Source: Metellina segmentata (Eukaryota > Arthropoda > Arachnida > Araneae > Tetragnathidae). From it: a stretch of DNA of 64,000 nucleotides. A program made the position numbers and the translations under genes. Of the stretch, positions 1 through 12,369 are shown piece after piece (position 1 is the first letter of the stretch; each line of letters begins with the position of its first letter). The notes beneath the pieces are model-generated. The model saw only the letters and a program-made list of their open reading frames with translations, did not search any database and was not told the origin of the DNA. The stretch lies in contig OX375872.1 in the NCBI GenBank assembly GCA_947359465.1, positions 138,899,432 through 138,963,431 on the forward strand, in the 5' to 3' direction.

Positions 1-823
1 TAGTTTATCGATGTTTTGGAAATGTTTAGCGTTTATCTACTTGTTGTTAAACGATTAACCGTCAAATATCAATTCTGAATTCATTCTTTGGAATTTTTAT
101 TGACATATCTTGGTATTGGGTTATTTAGATTCAAATTTCCAGTTTGTATTTACTGTTCAGCGTAAAGGTTCCACAGTATTAAACTTTTTCTTCAGCTGAA
201 ATAGATGAAATTTATGCACTGCGAATCCGAAAAACAAGCCAACTCACGTCACGTTCAGAATCTGTATAGAAAACATGTATAACTGCAAAAACACTACCGC
301 TATCAATATTTAATTTGATAGAATATGCCTCTTTTATTCACTGAACTTCCCAAGGAAGCAAAACTTAAAATATTAAATTTTTTTAATAAATATGATCTTG
401 TATTGCAAAAGTTTTTATTTAAACTGAAAGACTACAGGAAAAATCACTAAAATATCTGTTTAATTACATACAAAGTAAACTTTTAATTTTAAAAATCGTG
501 GTTCTACTAGAAATTATTATTTAGTTGGTATTGGCTGTTATTCCGATGGAAATTAAAATAACAGTGTTATAACTTACTAACAATTGGTATCTAAAACATT
601 TTTTTATGCTATCGATACACATTAAAAATAACTTTTAAAGTTGTTGAACTTGTTACAAAAATTAAAAATAAAATTTAAAAAAAGAAACGTTAAAATTTAT
701 TAAACATTTGGCAAGAATAAAAGTTAAGAAATTTCTGATCAGGCGTTAACATCAGTTTCTAACAGTTAAATATCTGGTAAATTTATTCACCATTTTTAAT
801 ATTAGTTATTAACTGCTAACATA
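1..823. other. AT-rich non-coding DNA, nothing recognised
   Basis: Very AT-rich sequence with many short A and T runs and stops in all frames. I see no gene, no structured repeat and no transposon end here. Confidence 0.6.
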
Positions 824-1085
824 ATGGTAATGGTAATTAATTAACGTCGCACTGAAGCAACACAATGGGCTATTGGCGATGATCCGGGATTAATCCCCAT
901 GGGAAAGAATCGAGGACAACACCATGTAATTTTGAACTACTGTCTGACGACGAGGTCAACACCTAAGCTGTCACCCCACTCTCCAACTTCCTCGCCACGC
1001 CAACGTGAGGACATTTGAGGCCGACAGGTTTAACGTGCACCTGCCCTCGTATACATGATGGTCTTTGGCTGGACCTAGTATTAAA
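824..1085 (-). mobile_element. SINE, long-body family (SINE-L), diverged copy
   Basis: Read on the minus strand it runs from a diverged head to the conserved end TTGCTTCAGTGCGACGTTAA followed by a short tail of TACC-type repeats. The body blocks (CCTCAAATGTCCTCACGTTG, GAGAGTGGGGTG, GTTGACCTCGTC, GGTGTTGTCCTCG) recur in the same order in about a dozen copies across the window. The tRNA-like head is not recognisable in this copy. Confidence 0.8.
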
Positions 1086-2320
1086 TTTTATAGAAGCTGT
1101 AAATAATTGTTATCACATATTAACAACTTGAAAATAGTTGTCATAAAATAAGGTTGCCCATCTCAACTATTTAGGTTAAAACTCAAAACATTCGTCACAG
1201 ATTATTATAAGAACGGCATTCTGTCATGAAATACTCTTTTCACGTAATGAAAGTAAAAGAAGGTAGTTTTTTATCATACATTTCCTGTAATGCTGTTTTG
1301 TATTCGTATTATGCGATCGATGTCTAGTTTCCAAGTGCAAAGGTCTCGAGTTCAAATTCAAGGACAAAGATGCTGAAGCCAGTTCACTGAATAGAAATTA
1401 ACAGTAATGTCACGTATCCACATTATGTACAACTATTTTCATTATGCTTTGTTACTGATATTCAGATTCCACTTAATTAAACATCGTTTCTATTCCTTTG
1501 TCGTCAAAAAATATATTATTTGAGAACGTTGAGCGAACACACATAAAAATTTTGGATGTTGCTTATTTTTTTTATCTAAAACGGAAATAACTAGAGGCTT
1601 GAAACTAAAATGAAATCATGTCTTAAAACAACGTCACTTCAGTGTCAGTGGTCTATAGTTGTAGGATTTTTTATTTCTTAAATTCTTGATTACATTAAAA
1701 AGTTTTTAAAAGTATAAGGTGATGGGAAAATTATGATAATGAATTAATTTTACCAGCAAATATTCTATGAATTTTATAAAAAGTTATTGTATCACAAATA
1801 TAATTTAACTACAAGAAAAATAGCAAACTATAAATTGAATGTAGTGTTTAAATTTAATTCGATTCAGTTCAAAGGAAAAAAATCAAACTATGAAACAATC
1901 GTTGGGATGAAATTTCATTTGCTCTACACAAAAAGAATTAAACTTCGAGACTGAAAAATATTGCGAATACATTTTATTAATTTCATTTTCAAACAAAGGT
2001 CAAATTAAGGAAATTAATGCAGTACATAAATTTAATCTGTTTCAACTGAAGAAATAAATTAAAATTTTGAAGTTTTAAACATGTAAAAGCAATGTAAATT
2101 TGGATCTCGACAATCCACTATCAATTTTTCTATACAAGTCAATAAAACCAAAAATTGAAATACGAAATATATTATTAAGAACTTTTTTAACTCGTTTTCT
2201 GTATAATATGCACAATTTAATAAGAAAAGTCATTAATATAAATCTTATGATACAACAAACAAAATGACTTGTAAAGATAATTAACACAATATAAATCTCT
2301 GTATAACAAATTTCGTCCAA
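1086..2320. other. AT-rich non-coding DNA, nothing recognised
   Basis: No coding signal and no clear repeat. A minus-strand reading frame of 86 codons at 2075-2335 is hydrophobic low-complexity translation of AT-rich DNA and is not supported as a gene. Confidence 0.55.
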
Positions 2321-2321
2321 T

Positions 2322-3915
2322 TCTTGTATCACCAAAACTATAATTCAATTAAAAAAGATTAAATCGTAATATACTCTATAATTCGTTATTTTCTATTAAA
2401 ATAAAAATTAGTTCTACTGATTCTCTCGAGCTTTTTTTAAATTAAAATTCTGAGTTACTACATCCGCTACATTCCTTTCTGTTCAAAGTGTTATCACTAA
2501 ATTTATAATTCAACTAAAAGAGGTTAAAAAGTGTGGCACTTAAATATAGAATATTTAATACCAAATAAGGGAAGTTTAACTCTGAAAATAACTCAATAAA
2601 AATAGTTCATTATTTTCCCAATACGGATTCTACTGGTTTTAAATTCAGACTCCTAGTTGCTATATCCACTCCTTTCCTTTCTGTTAATAGTGTGGATCAC
2701 CAAACATATAATTCCACTAAAAAAAGATTAAACGTGGCACTTAAATATAGAATATGTAATAAAATTAAGAGAAGTTTAAATATAGAACGAACCCAAATTG
2801 ATAGCTCCATTATTATTTAAAATAAATTTTACTTCTTAAACTCAGATTCCTAGTTATTATATACGCTCCATTCTTTTCCGTTCAAAATATGTATCATCAA
2901 ACATAATTAAACTAAAACCGATCACACGTGGCACTTAAGTGTAGAATAAGTGATAGAAGTTAAACTAAGTTTAAATCTAGAATCAACACAGTATAGCTAG
3001 TTCATTAATTTCCAAAATGAATTTTACTAATGTAAGCTTTTATAAACTCAGACTCCTTATTACAAAATCCGCTCAATTCCTTTCCGCTAAAATCTTTTAA
3101 GTTCAAAGTGTGTACCTCCAAACATAATTAAATTGAAAATGATCAAACTGGTGGTATTTAAATGTAAAATAAGTAATACAAATTAAGTGTAGTTTAAATA
3201 TTGAGCGAAACCAATATCGATAATTCATTATTTTCCAAAAATAATTCAACTTTTTAAAAAACTTGGACTCCTAGTTACTATATACGCTCCATTCTTTACC
3301 GTTCAAAGTGTGTATCATCAAACATGATTAAGTTAAAATATATAACACGTGGCACTTAAATGTAAAATAAGTAATACAAATTAAGAGAAGTTTAAATAAT
3401 CTTGAATCAACACAATATCGCTAGTTCATTATTTTCCAAAATGAATTTTACTAATGTAGGCTTTTTAAAATTAGACTCCTAGTTACAGCATCCGTTTCAT
3501 TCCTTTCCGTTCAAATTGTATACCTCCAAATATAATTAAACTAAAAAGGATCAAACTGTATTATTTAAACGTAGAATACGCAATACAAACTAAGGGAAGT
3601 TTAAATCTAGAATTAACACATCGCTAGTTCATTATTTTCTCAGATGAATTTTACTATTGTAAGCTTTTTTAAACTCAGACTCCTAGTTACAATATCCGCT
3701 ACATTGTGTATATCCAAACTAATTTACACTAAAAAGGATACAACTGTGGTATTTAAATGTAGAATAAGTGATAGAAATTAAGAGAAGTTTAAATCTGGAG
3801 CGAACCCAATATCGAAAGCTCCATTATTTTCCAAAATGAATTCTACTTTTTTAATCTCAGACTCCTAGTTACTATATCCGCTCCATTCCTTTCTGTTCAA
3901 AGTGTGTATCACATA
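2322..3915. repeat. Tandem array, unit about 200 bp, about 8 copies
   Basis: Landmarks recur at about 200 bp intervals: TATCA(C/T)CAAACATAATTAA, GTGGCACTTAAATGTAGAAT, GAAGTTTAAAT, CATTATTTTCCAAAATGAAT and CTCAGACTCCTAGTTACTAT. The 'C(A/T)CCAAACAT' landmark lies near 2325, 2490, 2695, 2890, 3112, 3310, 3520, 3705 and 3905. Units are diverged, with small indels. No coding potential. Confidence 0.85.
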
Positions 3916-4430
3916 TCGGGACATACGCGAAGAGAAAGGGAACAGTTTTGAAATTGATGAACAATTATAAGAAATAATGTGTAACCTTCGCAGCTCTTTT
4001 TCGGGTTATCCGGTCACCGCACACACTTTGAAGCATTAGCGTAAACTATTTCTTTCCCCACTGTTCGCAGGCAGGTGAAAGAGTTTTCAATTACCGAAGC
4101 AGTTTGCCTTTAAAAACCGTCTGAATTCTGGTAATTGATTGGAGGACACAAAACACGTGTGCTTTTAAAAACGGCAGGTGACATAAAAGTCGGCTCGTTC
4201 CATTTTATTTCATTAACATGCGATTCACTGAAGCCTGGTAATGAGAGGTTATCCCTAATTCTTCATTATTCAATTGTATTTAATCGATCAGCTATTATCT
4301 ATTAGCATTTCATTTATTAGCTATTATTTATTGAAAAATAGCTGTTCTCGTTGGGAAGAGATCTAACAAACCTGTCCTCAAAAATCTGTACGCGGAAGAT
4401 AAATCACAGTTGTAACGGATAGATTAACCT
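3916..4430. other. Non-coding DNA after the array, nothing recognised
   Basis: Unique-looking sequence without open frames, transposon ends or repeat structure that I can identify. Confidence 0.5.
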
Positions 4431-4840
4431 CAAGCTCGGAGATTAGATACTGTCCTCCAAATATTTTTATCAGCTTCGCAGACCAGTTGTGGCCCTCTAA
4501 ATATTTTTATCAGGCCGCAGTCCAGATACTCCCCCAGATTAGGTTTACCCGGTCCAAAGACTATATACGGCTATCCGGATAGGTTTAACCGACTCTCTGA
4601 AAAGATTTCTTCTGCCCACTGGCTGATACGGACACGGACCTTCCAAATATTTTTTATCAGGTCCGCAAACCAGATACGGCTTTCTAGATAACTTTAAATG
4701 GCCACCAGTTCAGATCCGGCCCTCCGGACCGGTGTACCTGGTTTGTGGAACAAATCCGGCAATCGAAATGTTTTTGTCAGGCCCACACACGAGATGAGAA
4801 TTTATGTATACGTTTATCAGGCTCGCAAACCAGATATGGA
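4430..4840. repeat. Degenerate tandem repeat, unit about 65-80 bp
   Basis: The phrases CCTCCAAATATTTTTATCAG, TCCGCAAACCAGATACGG and 'gataggtttaacc' recur in degenerate form about five times. This makes the stretch less AT-rich than its surroundings. The open frame of 83 codons at 4698-4949 is a by-product of the repeat. Confidence 0.6.
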
Positions 4841-5735
4841 TAAGATATTCCATATAGGATGCTCATTCATAAAATATAAATTGTTTATTCATACTGTCAC
4901 ACACATACTAAATGCATTTATTTATTTATTCATGTTGCCATACAGATAAATCCATTTATATTACAGTGGAGATAAATCACTTAGAAAAGCAAAGCACACT
5001 ACCGTAAGAATTATCAAGTGGCGTGCCGCGGTACACTGATGTGACATAATGAACAGGAATAACGCTAATGTGCCTTACGAATGATCTGATCCGGCTTAAA
5101 TTATGTAAAATTCATTTCATTTCAAAGGTTTAAGTTTGTGTCAAAAATAGTTATAAGTAATACCAGTATAAATAATTTTCAGTATTATTTTTTTATACAA
5201 AGTTTCATAAATAATTGTATAAAAACATCTTTTAAAAAGCCACATTGGAGCAAAAGCGTTTTTTGAGAGACAATTAAAATTATTCATAGTAGAAGAATAC
5301 ATATTCCAGCTCTCCATGATTGGATACTATTTTCAGTGGGTTTGCCCACTGCGCTAGCAACTTGCGAGTTTTAGGCAGATCAGGATCAATTTCTAGCCTT
5401 TCTGAGTTTTACTCTTTTGTATCAGTAAAACTTATATTCTGCATGTGTATCCTCTTACATGACGCTTCGTGCCTTGTGCTCGGTGCAGAATGCACATATC
5501 TGTTCCTTGACACCATTAACACCAAACAAATCAGTTTGTATATGCAGAAGGGGTCATTTTCTCATCTTTACTTGCTGTTCACATTTATTAAGTAACGCAA
5601 ATATTTAGCATTCTAACACTCTTAAGGGTTCACTATCTTTCTTTTAATTCTCTCTTTCTTTCAATTTTGTAGTCTTTCTTGCATGCTTTCTAAACAGTTT
5701 TGACCTTCATCATCAATAAAATTTATCCAAAGGAT
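4841..5735. other. Non-coding DNA, no supported gene
   Basis: A 91-codon plus-strand frame (5320-5595) is present, but it lacks any motif I recognise, splice-site support or compositional contrast with its surroundings. I do not annotate it as a gene. Confidence 0.5.
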
Positions 5736-6000
5736 TATATTTAAGGAAAAGAGCAATAGAATCTCTCCCAAGCATTCTGTGTCAAGGAAATTATTAACAC
5801 AATCGTACTAAAGTATTCTATTCTAAGAAAAGGACCAACAGAAACTCTCTATTTTCAAAGGATTCACTTAGAAAGAAGTGAAATATTATCTTTGCAAGGG
5901 ACTCTAGATCTAAAAAATTGATTAATATAATCTTTCTAAAGATTAAAAAATTAATACCACATCCCTGGAGCCCCTTTATGTGTGGGTCCTGGTAATGCAC
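5736..6000 (-). repeat. Minisatellite block, inverted relative to the 6.6-8.7 kb block
   Basis: On the minus strand this shows the 'CCTTT..AATAGAATC.TT.GAAAGATTCTATTGG' type of unit that dominates 6570-8690. Here it runs in the opposite orientation, on the far side of the SINE at 6062-6365. Confidence 0.6.
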
Positions 6001-6061
6001 TGCTTTTAAAAGTTTGGCAATTTTTTTTTTAATTTTTTGGTCTGAAATGGATTTTTTTTAT

Positions 6062-6365
6062 TCCACTCTTAATGGTAGGTAGTTAATTAATCAACCTTCT
6101 ACAGTAGCAACACAAGGGGCTATTGGCGACGATCCAGGATTCATCCCAAAGGGAAAGATTCCCCAGGTACAACAATTTGTAATTTTGAAACACGGCCAGA
6201 TCTCGAAAACTACACCTGAGCTGGAATCCCACTCTCCAAACTTCCACATCATGCCAACGTGAGAATATTTGAGGCCATGACAGATTTAACGTGCACCAAA
6301 CAATGCACAATACTATCTTTAGTTGGATTCGAACTCACAACTCTCCGGTTGCTAATCCAACTGGT
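6062..6365 (-). mobile_element. SINE-L copy with recognisable tRNA-like head
   Basis: On the minus strand it starts in a tRNA-like head with the box-B-like stretch GAGTTCGAATCC preceded by 'ggattagcaaccggaga'. It continues through the SINE-L body (GTGCACGTTAAATCTGTCATG, CTCCAAACTTCC on the plus strand) to the end near GTTGATTAATTAACTACCTACC. It is inserted between two oppositely oriented minisatellite blocks. Confidence 0.8.
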
Positions 6366-6384
6366 CTACCCCTGCCCCAACACT

Positions 6385-8690
6385 TTATGGAGAGTCTCTT
6401 TTCCATTGTTTCGCTTTTGATGTGTTTAACTATTACAGGTTGAGCCGTGGGAACCTTCTGTTTGTTTTTGAGAATTAACTTTACGGATAATTTTGCTCTT
6501 CGTCTCTACCTCTTTGTTGTCTTGTGTTTTCAGCAGCATGTGCCAAATATAGCCGTTATTGACTAAATAACCACAACTTTCTAAATAATCCATGGATTCT
6601 TTCAACCTTTAGAAAGATTCTATTGGTCTTTTCCTTAGAATAAAAATCTTTGAAACGATTCTGTTGACCCATTTTGGGGAATTGAATCCACATCGGAATT
6701 ATATTGCTCACTTCCTTATAATAGAATCTTGTAATTAGTCTACTTATCCTCTTTTCCTTGAAATATAATTATTTGGAATTATTCTATTGCCTTTTTCCTT
6801 TGAAGTGAATCCTTTCGAAAGATTCCATTGTACTTCCTTTGATTCGAAATCTTTAGTAAGATTCTGTTGTTCATTTTCTTATAATATTATTTTACCATTA
6901 GTCTATTTCTACTTTTTTGCTTGAAATATAATCATTTGGAATTACTCTATTGCCCCATTCCTTGGGAGTAAATCCTTTCAAAAGGTTCCGTTGCACTTCC
7001 TTTGAATATATATAAACCTTTAGTAAGATTCTGTTGGTCATTTCCTTTGGAACAGAATACTTTGAAAAGATTTTATTGGTCAAGAAAATGAAAACTTTAG
7101 AAATCATGCAGGAAAGACTGCGGTCATGGTAGAATTATGCATGTTGTGAACCCCTCAGGAAGTTAAACTTATTAAACAGACTACACATGTCCTTACAAAA
7201 ACGTTTCTCCTTTCTCAGTTATCCCCCTTACGCGAGTGGTCTTGATTCTGTTTTTAAAGATTGACAAATTTTATGCAGTGTAAACTTTTGTATGGAATTG
7301 ATTACTTTCACTAACACATCTCTTTCACAATGTGAAACTATGTTCCACTGTTTCGCCTTCCATTTGTTTTACCATTGAAAGTTGAACCATGGGAGACCCT
7401 TCGGCTAGTATGTTTTTTTAAATTCACTTTACGAATAATTTTTTTGTTCAACCCTCTCAGGTTGAGAATCCAAAAGGGAAAACGAAGCGGAACGGAATTT
7501 TTCTCGGAACATTTAACCCTCTCAGCTTTGCGAGGTTCGCGAGTAGTGCTTTTACCCCACAACACACATAATGACCGAATAACCACACAACTCGCCTGCA
7601 CTTCTACTTTTTGCCTTCTTCCCCATCTTCTTTCTTTGTTCTCTTATGTCAGGCGCAGTTCGTCAAAATATGGCCCTTAATGACTAAATAACCACAACTT
7701 TCTAAACAACGCATGGATTATTTCAACCTTTGAAAGATTCTATTGGTCTTTTCCTTGGAACAGAAATCTTTGAAACGATTCCATGGGCTCATTCTGTGGT
7801 TTAGAATCCCTTGGAATACTCTATTGCTCATTTCCTTATGATAGAATTTTGTAATTAGTCTATTTCTTTATTTTCCCTTGGAATATAATCCTTTATAATC
7901 ATTCCATCGTCCCTTTCCTTGGAAGTGAGTCCTTTGGAAAGATTCCGTTGGGTGTGTACTTTCTTAGAATAGAAACCTTCACTAAGATTTTAATTCTTGT
8001 TTCCTTATAATAGAATCTTGTAATGAGTCTACCTTTTTTTCTTTGAAATACAATCCTTTTGAATCATCCTATTTCCCCTTTCATTGGAAGTGAATCCTTT
8101 GGAAAGATTCCGTTGTTACTTCCTTAGAATAGAAAACTTCAGTAAGATATTATATATTGTTAATTTCCTAATTATAGAATCTTGAAACTAGTCTATTTCT
8201 TCTTTTTTACTTGTAATTTAATCCTTTGGCGTTATTCTATTGCCCCTTTCCTTCGAAGTGTATCCTTTGGAAGGATTCCATTGTGTGTGTGTACTTCCTT
8301 AGAATAGAAACCTTCATTAAGATTCTGTTGCTTGTTTCCTTCTAATAGAATCTTGTAATGAATATAATGCTGTATTTTTCCCTGGAATATAATGCTTAGG
8401 GTTTATTTTATCGCCCCTTTCTTTGGAAGTGAATCCTCTGTAAAGATTTCGTCGTTACTTCGTAAGAATAGAAACCTTCAGTAAGATATTACATTGTTCG
8501 TTTCCTTATTATAGAATCCTGTAACTAATATGTATATAAATATATTTCTTCTTTTTTCTTTGTAATGTAATCCTTTGGCATTATTAGCATCCTTTTTAAA
8601 TATAATATTGCTCTTTTCCATGGATCATAATCCTTTTTAAAATTCCATTTCTAATTTCCTTGGAATGGAATCCTCTGGGAAGATTGAACT
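6385..8690 (+). repeat. Minisatellite-bearing element, unit about 60-70 bp, in two higher-order blocks
   Basis: Units of the form 'CCTTGGAATAGAATC' then 'CTTTGGAAAGATTC' and '(T)ATTG' repeat more than 25 times. Each block is preceded by a non-satellite head: 6390-6610 and 7345-7730 share 'TCCA(T/C)TGTTTCGC', 'GACTAAATAACCACAACTTT' and 'TTTCAACCTTTGAAAGATTC'. The whole looks like a head-plus-minisatellite module present at least twice in tandem. Overlapping open frames of 101 and 87 codons at 7338-7680 come from the head and are not supported as genes. Confidence 0.8.
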
Positions 8691-8704
8691 GACCCTTTCA
8701 TTAA

Positions 8705-8970
8705 AATGAAAATAAGCTTCACCCGATGTGTATCCGAGTAATAAGCCGCTTATGTAAATTTGTGTAGACGTGGGCAAAGCCTCTGAACCCACATCTGAGG
8801 GTTCGGAGAATGGTCTTGTTATCAGAACTATAACAACCCACTGGCATTAAGCATCACCCAATGCGTCTCCGAGTGATTAGCCGCTGAGGTGATTTTTTTG
8901 GAGGTTGGCAAAGGCCCCTATCCCACCTCCAATTGTTTGGAGAATGGTTCAGGTATCAGAACCATGGCAA
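8705..8970. repeat. Two-copy direct repeat, unit about 140 bp
   Basis: Copy one (8708-8842) and copy two (8848-8970) share 'AAGC(T/A)TCACCC(G/A)ATG', 'CCGAGT.AT(A)AGCCGCT', 'GGCAAAG' and 'GGAGAATGGT' followed by 'TATCAGAAC'. They are less AT-rich than the neighbourhood. No function is visible. Confidence 0.65.
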
Positions 8971-9152
8971 AGAGCGTTGGCTCAAGTAAGTCGATTTTAT
9001 GACGGTCACTGAAATAAGACATAGAGGCCTATGTGGAAACTCGACACAAGCCCTGCAAGCATAAGCCCGAGTCAGGCTATAAATGGTGGGACGAATAAAT
9101 AGGAATGGGTCTATCCATCCCCTTGGCCTACCTACCAGTATCAACACTGGGG

Positions 9153-9672
9153 GCCAGCATTGCTCTCCTAACTTTTCAACGCCCTCGGGGGGTATCGTCC
9201 ACTTTGGAGAAACTTTAATAAATCATTTAACTTCCCTTTTTTAGAAGGCAGCATAGCCCGGTTGGAAAAATAACGGATTTGTAATGGGAGGTTTGTAAGT
9301 TTGAATTCAATCAAAGACCGTCGCGTACTAAGGGGGTTGGCGTACGTTGAATCAGTCGTGGCATCAAATGTCCTCACGTTAGCGTGGTGTTGAAATTTGG
9401 AGAGTGGGATGCCAGGTTAGGTGTGATCTCGTCAATTGACCGTGGTTCAAAATTTCGTGGTGTTGTCCTCGATCTGTTCATTTGGGTTTGGTCTCGGACC
9501 GTAGTCAATAGCCCTTTGTATTGATCCAGTGCGACGTTAGTTAAAATACCTACCTACCCTCATATTTCACCGGGGTCCGTCTGCTCTTAACTTTTCAGCC
9601 CCCATACACTTTTTTATCATTCACTTTGGGAAACAACTCTAAATCATTGAACTTCCCTTTTTTTAGAAAAAG
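9153..9672. repeat. Direct repeat of about 90 bp flanking a SINE
   Basis: 9155-9246 and 9588-9672 share 'TAACTTTTCA', 'CACTTTGG', 'AAATCATT' and 'AACTTCCCTTTTTT'. The SINE-L copy at 9245-9558 lies between them, so it probably inserted into a pre-existing two-unit tandem repeat. Confidence 0.6.
9245..9558 (+). mobile_element. SINE-L copy, nearly full length
   Basis: It begins in a diverged tRNA-like head ('tagcccggttggaaaaataacggat') and has the body blocks CATCAAATGTCCTCACGTTA and GTGGTTCAAAATTTCGTGG. It ends CCAGTGCGACGTTAGTTAAA followed by ATACCTACCTACC. Confidence 0.85.
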
Positions 9673-9679
9673 TTAGTTG

Positions 9680-9985
9680 TAATTTTGTTTGTGAAGTATC
9701 GGAAATTGTGAAGTTCGATTGCGGCACTGATCAGAATTTAATCCACGAGATTCTTTAACTGTAACTTTGTAAAAACTTGAGGACTAGTTGGAAGGGAAAC
9801 TGGAAGTAGTGATTCTAGTATCGGCAAGGTAACATTGTGCCGAACTTGATCAAAATGACACAGCATCAGTCCATAAAGGGTACGTAGTCGTAACATTACT
9901 CTTCCAACTGGTTCTGATTAAATTCTGATCAGTCGCTAAATCGAATTCCACAACTTTCCACAGTCATTCACAACAAATTTAAATT
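9680..9985. mobile_element. Small inverted-repeat element (MITE-like), about 300 bp
   Basis: 9687-9751 and 9913-9978 are inverted copies of about 60 bp; both contain ACTGATCAGAATTTAATC. The spacer is about 165 bp. A target-site duplication is not obvious, so the exact ends and superfamily are unknown. Confidence 0.6.
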
Positions 9986-11096
9986 GACGTATTTTCTAAA
10001 TTCGTAGCAGCGTTTTTCATCTCAAAGCTCTTGCAAAATGTTTGAGTAAATCATTTTGCACACGCAAAGAACCTTGAGCATTAGATGCCGTGTTGACCAT
10101 CACTTAGCACAGTCACGACAAAACCTAATTTTCTCATACCTATGCGGAAGCATCTCATATATGTCCTCACGTTCACCTGAGATGTACCACACGTCCTCTA
10201 ATTTTCTTTCTTCATGTAATTTATTTATGAATTTACGAGAGAGACCGGCTAAAGTCAGCATAAAAAGCTACTTAATAAAATATTAATTTTCTTATTTTAT
10301 GATTATTCATTTGAAATTATGAGTTTAATGTGTTTATCAAACGTCTTTTATGAATATCGTAAGGTATTTATATACACTAAAAATCACAAAAATTGACCAA
10401 AATATAGATTTTTTTAATTGTTTTAAAATTTTGTTTTTATTGTTTTAAAATTTTGTTTTTATTGTTTTAAAAGTTCTTTGCTTTCAAGCAATGCAAATAT
10501 ATTGTAAATATTCGGAATATTTTTCTTGTTCAAGGGTTTTTGCTATTTTTAGAAACCTGTACCAAACATGTTTCCAAAACATAAAACTCGATTTTTTAAA
10601 TTGTTTTATAATATGATGCTTTGTTCAAACGGTAATAACTCAATAATGAATTGATCTTTAGTAATTGTTTTAGTATCATCCTAATCTATGCAATACTGTG
10701 AATGTTTTGACTTTCAATCAGAGTTATTACTTAAGAAATGAATTTTTAATTGATTTTTAAATGTTAAAATTCCCGAAAAAATCATGATGCATAAAAATAT
10801 TTCCTTGGTGAAAGAATTGCAAAACAGCTATTCCCTCAAACAACTTTATTGTGAGTCAAATATAAAAAATAAATATTACAAATAATTTCCAAAAAGAATT
10901 GTATTTCTGAACAAATTGAAATTTGAGATATCACTGCTTAAAAAAACATGACCAGTTAGCTAATTATACCTAAATTTGGTAGTTTATGATAAGCTTAATC
11001 TAATTTTTTTACACTGAAATGATTTTAAGCTTAAGTTAATGACCTAGCGTAAAAAAACTGCTTTCTTCAATCAAAGTTTAAACAAATCGTCTAGTA
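9986..11096. other. AT-rich non-coding DNA with a 22 bp repeat
   Basis: Nothing gene-like. 'TTTTATTGTTTTAAAATTTTG' is repeated about three times at 10420-10475. A 76-codon frame at 10056-10286 is unsupported. Confidence 0.5.
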
Positions 11097-11098
11097 TA

Positions 11099-12183
11099 CT
11101 GCCGTCAAAAAAAAAACGACTCACCCGATCGCAATTGCACAATTTACATCACAGAACAAACGAAAGGTAGCAATCGATGGGGATAAATGTTTTCTACAAG
11201 TATCAATACTTAAAATTTGTCTAAGGGGTCGTCTTCATATTAAATTGGATGCTTGATCCGATAATTTCAATACGAACCCCCATCTTTTATCCCAAATTTG
11301 GATTCTACACAATTTCAGGTGGAAATAAAAAAAAGTTCATTAGTTTTATTGGATTTTTCACCAATTTGAAAAATAGATCTCTAATGTTAAATTAGCGTTT
11401 CATGTTTTTTGTTTTATTTGCAACAAACATTAATTTTTCTTGGAAATTGTTTTTTCATCCTTTGCTACCCAAAAACCCAAACACAATCTATAAACATTTT
11501 AATTATAAAACTAAATTTACTATTTTTTATCAATTAGGAAATTAATATTCATAAAAATTATGAATAGAAACATGTGCAAATTTGGACACCATGTGATTCA
11601 ACTGTTGTTGAAACTTGGGAATTTCAAATTCCAGCTCATTACGTGCTTAATTAGAAGCGCAGTGAGACTGTTTGCAAAATTTGATGATTGTTATCGTTAT
11701 TGAGGATTGTTCACAAAGTGAAAACAGAAATTTCTACCAACAGATCCTGAGAATCAGTCAGAATGGATTCTGACTTTGTCACCATCCTAATGGAATCCAT
11801 ACTAAGGCGCCTGCAACAGGTGATTGACTGCTATGGCCACTAAACGTCTTTATTAATATTTTTAATGTGATTGAATTCCGAACATTTATACGCTCCCTCA
11901 ATGGTTTTTATGAATTTTTTCGGTCAATTTTACGCCTTTTAAATTATTTTTGCATCAAATTCGCCTGAAATGTTGTGCAAAATCCAAATTTGTGATAAAA
12001 TATGGGGTTTGTATTGAAATTATCGGAACAAGCACCTAATTTAATGTGAAGACGGCCTCTTAGACAAATTTTAAGTATTGATATTTGTAGAAAACATTAA
12101 TCCTATCGATTGCTAACTTCCATTTTGTTCTGTGATGTAAATTGTGCAATTGCGATCGGGTGAGTCGTTTATTTTTGCTACTG
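11099..12183. mobile_element. Non-autonomous DNA transposon with about 215 bp terminal inverted repeats (Tc1-like ends, TA target)
   Basis: 11099-11315 and the reverse complement of about 11968-12183 match over about 215 bp, including CGACTCACCCGATCGCAATT and ATTTACATCACAGAACAAA. The ends read TA|CTGCCGTC and TA|CAGTAGC, as expected of Tc1/mariner-type insertion into TA. The central 650 bp has no coding capacity, so it would need a transposase from elsewhere. Confidence 0.8.
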
Positions 12184-12369
12184 TATTTGTACGCCTTTTA
12201 ATTTCTTTAGTTTCAGAATTATATTTGTGTATTTAAATTTTTGATATGCTTTTGCAAATGTGGTATCAAAAATGATTTAAAAAAAAAACAATGAATCAAT
12301 GGATTCTCCACAAAAATGTCCGTTCGAGAAAGAATTCTTGGAATTTGTTAGTGTGTTAATAATTTTGTT

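Noticed and set aside
2322..3915. CRISPR-like regular spacing
   Set aside because: Units are about 200 bp, diverged along their whole length, with no repeat-spacer alternation. The other arrays are likewise simple tandem repeats in a eukaryotic genome.
5320..5595. 91-codon plus frame that looks moderately protein-like
   Set aside because: No recognisable motif, no splice signals in register and ordinary base composition.
7338..7680. 101- and 87-codon frames on opposite strands
   Set aside because: They overlap each other within the head of the minisatellite-bearing element; the related head at 6390-6610 does not keep either frame.
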